From Nocardia aurea (lineage in GTDB: Bacteria; Actinomycetota; Actinomycetes; Mycobacteriales; Mycobacteriaceae), in contig NZ_QCYJ01000130.1 in NCBI RefSeq assembly GCF_003123685.1, positions 124,001 through 188,000 of the forward strand: DNA of 64,000 nucleotides, written 5' to 3'. Shown in pieces: positions 58,951 to 64,000 of the stretch; within the stretch, counting starts at the first letter, position 1, and each line of letters opens with the position of its first letter. A program made the translations under genes and the position numbers. Under the pieces are notes generated by a model. That model saw nothing but the letters and a program-made list of their open reading frames with translations. It was not told where the DNA came from and searched no databases.

Positions 58951-60333
58951 ATGCTCGAGATCGACTGGACGGGCGAGGACGTGATGGCCCTTCGCGCGGC
59001 GATGAGGCGAAGTCGCTACGAGTTCGCACGCTTGGTGGGCGTTACCCCGCGCACCGTGGTCTTGTGGGAGAAGGGCCGGACAACCCGGATGCATGCCGCA
59101 AGCCGGCGACTACTCGACCGGGTGCTGTCCGAATCCGATTCAGTTGTCGTCGCCCGATTCGAGCGGGCGATCTCGGCGGGCCACGACGCGGCCAGTGAAA
59201 CCGGAGACGCGAGCTCGGTGCTCGTGCCGAACACCAAGCTCGGTAGGGATAACGCGCTGGAACACACGGCGATCCGTGCAGCGCCGATCGGGCTCGACAA
59301 GGAAGTCGAGGAAGACGACGTGAGACGTCGAGAGTTGCTGGCCTGCATCGGCGCGGGCCTGGCCGGCCAGGCGGCAGACCTCGTGGCGAACGAGCCCGAG
59401 AAGATGCTGGCCACGCTGGACGCGGGTTCCATCAGCGAACGCAGGCTGGGGTTGCTGGAAGAGGCCGCCGATACCCTCGGTAGCCGAGTGGTCCAGGTGC
59501 CGCCGCACGAATTGCTGCACACCACGCTGGAACAATTCCGCACGGTTCGTGGATGTCTCGGCGAAAGGCAGGCGACACTCCATCAGATTCGGCTGGTCCG
59601 CACCGCGGGACGGCTGGCGAATGTCGTCGGCGAAATACTCTTCAACGAAGGCCATTTCGGTCGCGCGCGAAACTGGTACACGACCGCGATTCACGCGGCG
59701 CAGGATATCGGCGATCGCTATTCCGAGGATATCGCCCTGGCGGGCCTGGCCTATCTGCCCACCTACAGCGACAAGCCGCGAGAAGTGCTGGATCTGCTCA
59801 CGCCGCGGCTGTCCGAGAACCCGCGTACGGGTGCGGCGGCGGCCTGGTTGTGGGGTATGGCGGCGCGCGCGCACGCCGATCTCGGCGACGGTGACCAATT
59901 CGCGTACTGCATCGATCGATCGAGCGCCGCGCTCGACGGTCTGTCGAGCGCGGACCTCCCGGTCGGCATCTTCTCGTTCCGACCCGAGAAACTCGCCTTC
60001 TATCGGGCGATCGGCTACGCCAGGCTCGGCCGCCCCGACGAGACGGCGGCGGCCGCCGCGCACGCGATCTCGCTCTACGATCCGCGCGAGACGATGGAAC
60101 CCGCGCTGGTCCGGTTCGAGCACGCCGCGGCGCTGCTCGGCTCGGGCGAGGTGGAGCAGGCGTGCGCGGTAGCGACCGCGGCCATCACCGACGGCCACAC
60201 CTACGTGGGGCTGACGGTGACCAAACGCGCGAAACAGTTCGATTCCACCCTGTCCCGGTGGCAGGGGCGCGCGGTCTCGGACTGGCGTCAGCAGGCCCAT
60301 CCGGTCATCGAATCGGCGCACGCCAGGGCCTGA
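58951..60333 (+). CDS. XRE-family regulator with helical-repeat sensor domain
   Basis: A 460-residue protein. The N-terminal helix-turn-helix at about residues 14-50 contains FARLVGVTPRTVVLWEKGRT. A linker is followed at about 128 by RRRELLACIGAGLAGQAADL, then about 280 residues of TPR-like alpha-helical repeats (GEILFNEGHFGRARNWYTTA; YARLGRPDETAAAAAHAISL). This architecture is common among actinobacterial regulators that sense peptides or small molecules. AAGGAAGCAGGA precedes the ATG. Its target is unknown; the adjacent NRPS and small genes are candidates by position only. Confidence 0.85.
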   Translation: MLEIDWTGEDVMALRAAMRRSRYEFARLVGVTPRTVVLWEKGRTTRMHAASRRLLDRVLSESDSVVVARFERAISAGHDAASETGDASSVLVPNTKLGRDNALEHTAIRAAPIGLDKEVEEDDVRRRELLACIGAGLAGQAADLVANEPEKMLATLDAGSISERRLGLLEEAADTLGSRVVQVPPHELLHTTLEQFRTVRGCLGERQATLHQIRLVRTAGRLANVVGEILFNEGHFGRARNWYTTAIHAAQDIGDRYSEDIALAGLAYLPTYSDKPREVLDLLTPRLSENPRTGAAAAWLWGMAARAHADLGDGDQFAYCIDRSSAALDGLSSADLPVGIFSFRPEKLAFYRAIGYARLGRPDETAAAAAHAISLYDPRETMEPALVRFEHAAALLGSGEVEQACAVATAAITDGHTYVGLTVTKRAKQFDSTLSRWQGRAVSDWRQQAHPVIESAHARA

Positions 60334-60347
60334 TCCCGGACCCCGAG

Positions 60348-60391
60348 GCGGGACGCACCGGCCGGCAAGGGGGTTCACCGGTGCGTCCCGC
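60348..60391. terminator. Bidirectional hairpin terminator
   Basis: GCGGGACGCACCGG and CCGGTGCGTCCCGC form a 14-bp perfect stem between the convergent XRE regulator and NRPS genes. Confidence 0.85.
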
Positions 60392-60450
60392 GCATTCAGG
60401 TGGCTGTGGGGCTCATGGGGCTCGTCGCGACGATGAGCCCTCCCGACCCG

Positions 60451-63400
60451 TCACGCACGGTCCCAGACCGTGGTGAGGACGCGGCCGATGCGAGCCAGGG
60501 CGGATTCGGAGGTCATCCGCCAGTGGGTGGCCTGCACGGCGTGGTTGTGCACCGTTCCGTCGACGGCGTCCGACCAGCTCGCGGCTCCCGTCGCACCGGA
60601 GACGTCGTCCAGCGCGGCGGTGAAATACACCAGGTCGCCCTTGTAGGGGCGCGGCCGGTAGCGACGCATGAGTTCGAGCGAACGCGTGCCCGCCGCGAGC
60701 AGGCGGGTCACCCGGTCGACGCCGAAGGAGGCGAAGGGTTCGGGCAGTTCCCCGATCCGATCGGCCAGATCCTCGACGTCGAGTTCGGCGTCGATATCGT
60801 CGGCTTGGTCACCGAGCAGGCCGCCGAGCAGGTCGGCGATCGGTACGGTGGCCGATTCGCCGGGGTCGAAGGTGCGCGGGCTGTCCATCATCGCGAGTAT
60901 CGCCACGTGCTCGCCCTGTTCCTGTAGGCGCACGGCGATGGCGTGCGCGAGTACACCGCCGAGCGACCAGCCGAGCAGGTGGTACGGCCCCTCCGGCTGC
61001 ACCGCGCGGATCTCCGCGACGTAGCGCAGAGCCCAGTCCTCGATCGAATCCGGCAGCGGCGCCGCGGAGTTCAGTACCGGTGACTGGAGTCCGTAGATGG
61101 CGCGGCCGGAGTCGATGTGCGGGGCAAGCCCCGCGAAGGACCAGGCGACGCCGCCCGCCGGATGCACGCAGAACAGCGGATCGGCGCCGCCGCCGGTGCG
61201 CAACGGCAGCAGGACGTCGAAGGCGGCCTCGGAGTCGACGTGGCCGTGGCCCGACCGCGACATCGCCAGCCGTTCGACCAGACCCGCCGGTGTCGGGGCC
61301 GAGAACAGCCACACCACCGGAATCCGCTCGGCCAGTTCGGCGCTCAGACGGGTGGCGAGCCTGGTCGCGAGCATCGAGTTACCACCGTGGTCGAAGAAGC
61401 TGTCGCCCATGCCGACCCGTTCGACACCGAGTATCTCGGCGAAGACCGCGCAGACGGTACGTTCGAGCCCCGTCGCCGGTGCCACGAATTCCCGCGCCCG
61501 CAGTTCCGGACGCGGCAGTGCCGCGCGGTCCACCTTGCCGTTGGCGTTGAGCGGCAGCGCGTCCATCGCGACCAGGGCCGCGGGCATCATGTAACTCGGC
61601 AGCACCTGGGTCAGCGCGGTGCGCACGGCCTCGGTGTCCGGTGTCGCGTCGGTGGTGAAATAGCCGACGAGCATGGCGTTCTCGTCGTCGGCCCGGTAGG
61701 CGACGACGACGCCGTCGGTCACCGACGGAGCCGAGCGCAGGGCGTGTTCGATCTCGGCGAGTTCGATACGGTAGCCGCGCAGTTTCACCTGGAAATCGCG
61801 GCGGCCGACGTAGTCGAGGGTGCCGTCGGCACTCCAGCGCACCATGTCCCCGGTGCGGTAGAGCCTGCCGCCCGCCGGACCGAACGGGTCGGCGACGAAA
61901 CGTTCGGCGCTGAGATCGGTTCGGCCGTGATAGCCGCGCGCGAGTTGCGCGCCGCCGAGATACAGCTCACCGGTGACACCGGCGGGCACCGGATGCAGGC
62001 GGTCGTCGAGGACGTAGACCCGGTTGCCCGCCTGCACCCGGCCGATCGGCACCACCGAGCGAGTCCCGAGCGAACCCGTTTCGCCCACACGGAAACTCGT
62101 CACCGAGACGGCGGCCTCGGTCGGCCCGTACAGATTGTCGACCCGCGCGGCGCCGCCCGAGCGGACGCGCGCGACCGTCGACGCGGGCAGCGGTTCACCG
62201 ATGACGAGGCACCTGCGCAGCGAACGCGGCAGCCGACCGGCGCTCACCTCGGCGAGCATGGCAAGCAGCGAAGGCACCAGCGTGATCGTGGTGACCGAGG
62301 CCCGCCGGATCAGGTCGAGAACGCCCGCGGAATCGTGCTGGGCGTCGCGCGGTGCGAGCACCACCCTGGCGCCGGTGCGCAGCGCCCACCAGAACTCCCA
62401 GACCGAGAGGTCGAACGCGGCCGAGGTCATCAGCAGTGTGGCGTCGTCGCCGTCGAGCCGGTATTCCGATTGCATCCATTCCAATTGGTGGGTGACGGCC
62501 GCGTGCGACACGGCGACGCCCTTGGGCGCGCCGGTGGAACCCGAGGTGAAGATGACGTAGGCGGTATTGCCCGGCCGCAGCGGCGCGCGTCGCTCGTCGT
62601 CACGGATCGGCGCGCTGTCGACGGTCGGGTCGATGGTCGAGATGTCGAGCAGCATGTCGTGATCCGAACGAGTCGGCGGCAGCATCGGGGCGCGCGCCGA
62701 GATCAGCACCAGTGCCGGATCGGCCGCGGCGAGGACCCCGGTGGTGCGTTCGAGTGGATGACTCGGGTCCAGCGGCACATACGCACCACCCGCCGCCGCC
62801 ACGGCGTACATGGCGACGAGCAGATCGACGCTGCGCGGAATCGCCAGTGCCACCAGGGATTCCGGTCCGACACCGCGACCGGCCAGCACGCGCGCCAATC
62901 GATGGACGGCGGCCCCGAATTCGGCGTAGGAGAGCGTGCGTTCCTCGTCGACGATCGCCACCGCGTCCGGGGTGCGGGCCAGCTGGGCCCGGAAACCGCT
63001 GTCGAGCGTGGTGTGGGCGAAGATCCGGTCGGCCCGGTTCCAGCCCTCGAGGATGCGCCGGGATTCGGTCGGGTCGAGCAGCGCGAGGTCGCCGACCGGG
63101 ACCTGCGGGGTGGCGCATACGGCGGCGAGCAGACGCCGCAGTCGGTCCGCGAAACCCGCGACGGTGGATCGGTCGAACAGCGCTGTCGCGTAGGTGATCG
63201 ACGCGGCGATGCCGAGGGGTTCGCCGTCGGCGTCGTAGCGGTCGGTGACCACCAGGTGCAGGTCGAACTGGGAGACCTCGGACTCGAAATCGACGGCGGT
63301 GACGGTCAGGCCGTCCAGGTCGAACCGGGCCTCGCCCTGGTTGTGGAACGAGAAGCCGACCTGGAACAGCGGATGACGCGCGGTCGAGCGCGGCGGGTTC

Positions 63401-64000
63401 AGCACCTCCACCAGACGTTCGAAGGGCACGTCGGCGTGCGAGAAGGCCGCGAGGTCGGCGTCGCGCACACGGGCGAGCAGTTCACCGAAGGTGTCGTCGG
63501 CGACGACCTCGGTGCGCAGCACGAGGGTGTTGACGAACATGCCGACCACGTCGTCGAGCAGCGCGTCACCGCGTCCGGCGACCGGCGTGCCGACGGCGAT
63601 GTCGGTTCCGGCGGACAGTCTGGCGAGCAGCAGCGCGAAGGCGGCGTGCACGACCATGAACAGCGTCGCCCCCGCCGAACGTCCGGTCTCGGCCAGCCCG
63701 GCGTGCAGTGCGGCGTCGACGGTGAAATCGACATGTCCGCCACGGGTGGAGGCGATGGCGGGCCGGACGCGGTCGGTGGGCAGATTCAGCTGGTCGGGCA
63801 GGCCCGCCAGGGTGCGGCTCCAGAAATCGGACTGACGCGAGATCAGCGATTCGGGATCCTCCAGCGCGCCGAGCAGTTCACGCTGCCACAGGCTGTAGTC
63901 GGTGTACTGCACGGGCAGTGGGAGCCAACTCGGCGCGTCGCCACGGCTGCGGGCGGCGTAGGCGGTCATGACATCGCGAGCCAGCGGCACCAGCGAGGTG
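60451..64000 (-). CDS. NRPS, C-terminal module C(partial)-A-T-thioesterase (5' end beyond right edge)
   Basis: About 1,180 residues are visible. The frame enters from the right edge just after the condensation HHxxxDG motif (PLARDVMTAYAARSRGDAPS). The A domain (about 63,020-61,520) has pocket residues D L W T L I L V S K, which I cannot assign. The carrier reads SFFDHGGNSM near 61,390. The thioesterase at about 61,190-60,460 contains FCVHPAGGVAWSFAGLAPHI and the GWSLGG serine elbow, and would release the finished chain by hydrolysis or cyclisation. This is the end of an assembly line separate from the giant NRPS at the left edge. Confidence 0.94.
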   Translation of the reverse strand, partial: TSLVPLARDVMTAYAARSRGDAPSWLPLPVQYTDYSLWQRELLGALEDPESLISRQSDFWSRTLAGLPDQLNLPTDRVRPAIASTRGGHVDFTVDAALHAGLAETGRSAGATLFMVVHAAFALLLARLSAGTDIAVGTPVAGRGDALLDDVVGMFVNTLVLRTEVVADDTFGELLARVRDADLAAFSHADVPFERLVEVLNPPRSTARHPLFQVGFSFHNQGEARFDLDGLTVTAVDFESEVSQFDLHLVVTDRYDADGEPLGIAASITYATALFDRSTVAGFADRLRRLLAAVCATPQVPVGDLALLDPTESRRILEGWNRADRIFAHTTLDSGFRAQLARTPDAVAIVDEERTLSYAEFGAAVHRLARVLAGRGVGPESLVALAIPRSVDLLVAMYAVAAAGGAYVPLDPSHPLERTTGVLAAADPALVLISARAPMLPPTRSDHDMLLDISTIDPTVDSAPIRDDERRAPLRPGNTAYVIFTSGSTGAPKGVAVSHAAVTHQLEWMQSEYRLDGDDATLLMTSAAFDLSVWEFWWALRTGARVVLAPRDAQHDSAGVLDLIRRASVTTITLVPSLLAMLAEVSAGRLPRSLRRCLVIGEPLPASTVARVRSGGAARVDNLYGPTEAAVSVTSFRVGETGSLGTRSVVPIGRVQAGNRVYVLDDRLHPVPAGVTGELYLGGAQLARGYHGRTDLSAERFVADPFGPAGGRLYRTGDMVRWSADGTLDYVGRRDFQVKLRGYRIELAEIEHALRSAPSVTDGVVVAYRADDENAMLVGYFTTDATPDTEAVRTALTQVLPSYMMPAALVAMDALPLNANGKVDRAALPRPELRAREFVAPATGLERTVCAVFAEILGVERVGMGDSFFDHGGNSMLATRLATRLSAELAERIPVVWLFSAPTPAGLVERLAMSRSGHGHVDSEAAFDVLLPLRTGGGADPLFCVHPAGGVAWSFAGLAPHIDSGRAIYGLQSPVLNSAAPLPDSIEDWALRYVAEIRAVQPEGPYHLLGWSLGGVLAHAIAVRLQEQGEHVAILAMMDSPRTFDPGESATVPIADLLGGLLGDQADDIDAELDVEDLADRIGELPEPFASFGVDRVTRLLAAGTRSLELMRRYRPRPYKGDLVYFTAALDDVSGATGAASWSDAVDGTVHNHAVQATHWRMTSESALARIGRVLTTVWDRA

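Noticed and set aside
58639..59094. A minus-strand frame of 151 codons across the XRE regulator promoter
   Set aside because: It overlaps the inverted-repeat element and the 5' end of the well-supported regulator, and shows no protein-like pattern.

Overview
The window is GC-rich actinobacterial DNA, most likely from Nocardia or a close mycolic-acid relative such as Rhodococcus. The evidence is a complete yrbE/mce import operon, an accD1-accA1-fadE19-maoC-citE cluster in the same order as the Mycobacterium tuberculosis leucine locus, many GTG starts with 4-base stop/start overlaps, and very large non-ribosomal peptide synthetase (NRPS) genes. No rRNA, tRNA or CRISPR array was seen.

Layout. 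(1) 1-26,619, minus strand: one uninterrupted reading frame of at least 8,873 codons, open at the left edge. It encodes seven complete NRPS modules and most of an eighth. Active-site motifs are intact in every domain read. Read from the adenylation pockets, the assembly order is X1-Ser-X3-Ser-Thr-D-X6-Ser-X8, where X8 resembles X3. (2) 26,620-28,750: a regulatory/decayed spacer with a possible gene remnant and a 20-bp direct repeat, then a higBA-type toxin-antitoxin pair and a hypothetical gene. (3) 28,765-31,106: cobM, an F420/PPOX-type oxidoreductase and a DUF1152 protein. (4) 31,232-38,049: a TetR regulator divergent from a five-gene operon for branched-chain acyl-CoA (leucine, possibly itaconate) catabolism, with perfect palindromes between them. 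(5) 38,112-38,785: a vapBC-type toxin-antitoxin pair with an 18-bp perfect palindrome. (6) 39,228-41,895: two tandem paralogous regulators, each with two TetR DNA-binding domains and each with a leaderless-type promoter. (7) 41,909-51,951, minus strand: a tightly packed operon of yrbE-A, yrbE-B, mceA-F and an Mce-associated protein, preceded by two very small membrane proteins. Divergent from these is a third small membrane protein, coupled to an MpaB/DUF2236 oxygenase. (8) 53,770-57,963: a secreted protein, an HpnE-like FAD enzyme, an atypical SDR and a DJ-1/PfpI-family protein. (9) 57,981-60,333: three small ORFs, a nested inverted-repeat element and an XRE/TPR-like regulator. (10) 60,451-64,000, minus strand: the end of a second NRPS (C-A-T-thioesterase), open at the right edge.

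How the parts fit. The two NRPS genes are secondary metabolism flanking a core of lipid import and acyl-CoA catabolism. The Mce/YrbE system is expected to import a lipid. The AccA1/AccD1/FadE19/MaoC/CitE set degrades branched short-chain acyl-CoA. Two toxin-antitoxin pairs sit at the joints between blocks.

The most unusual items are: the giant NRPS with three serine modules and tracts of near-identity between adenylation domains; the pair of double-TetR regulators; the family of tiny membrane proteins sharing an EM-x-V-x-EF-x-G motif around the mce/MpaB intergenic region; and the nested inverted repeat at 58,713-58,851. All calls come from reading the sequence; no database search was run.
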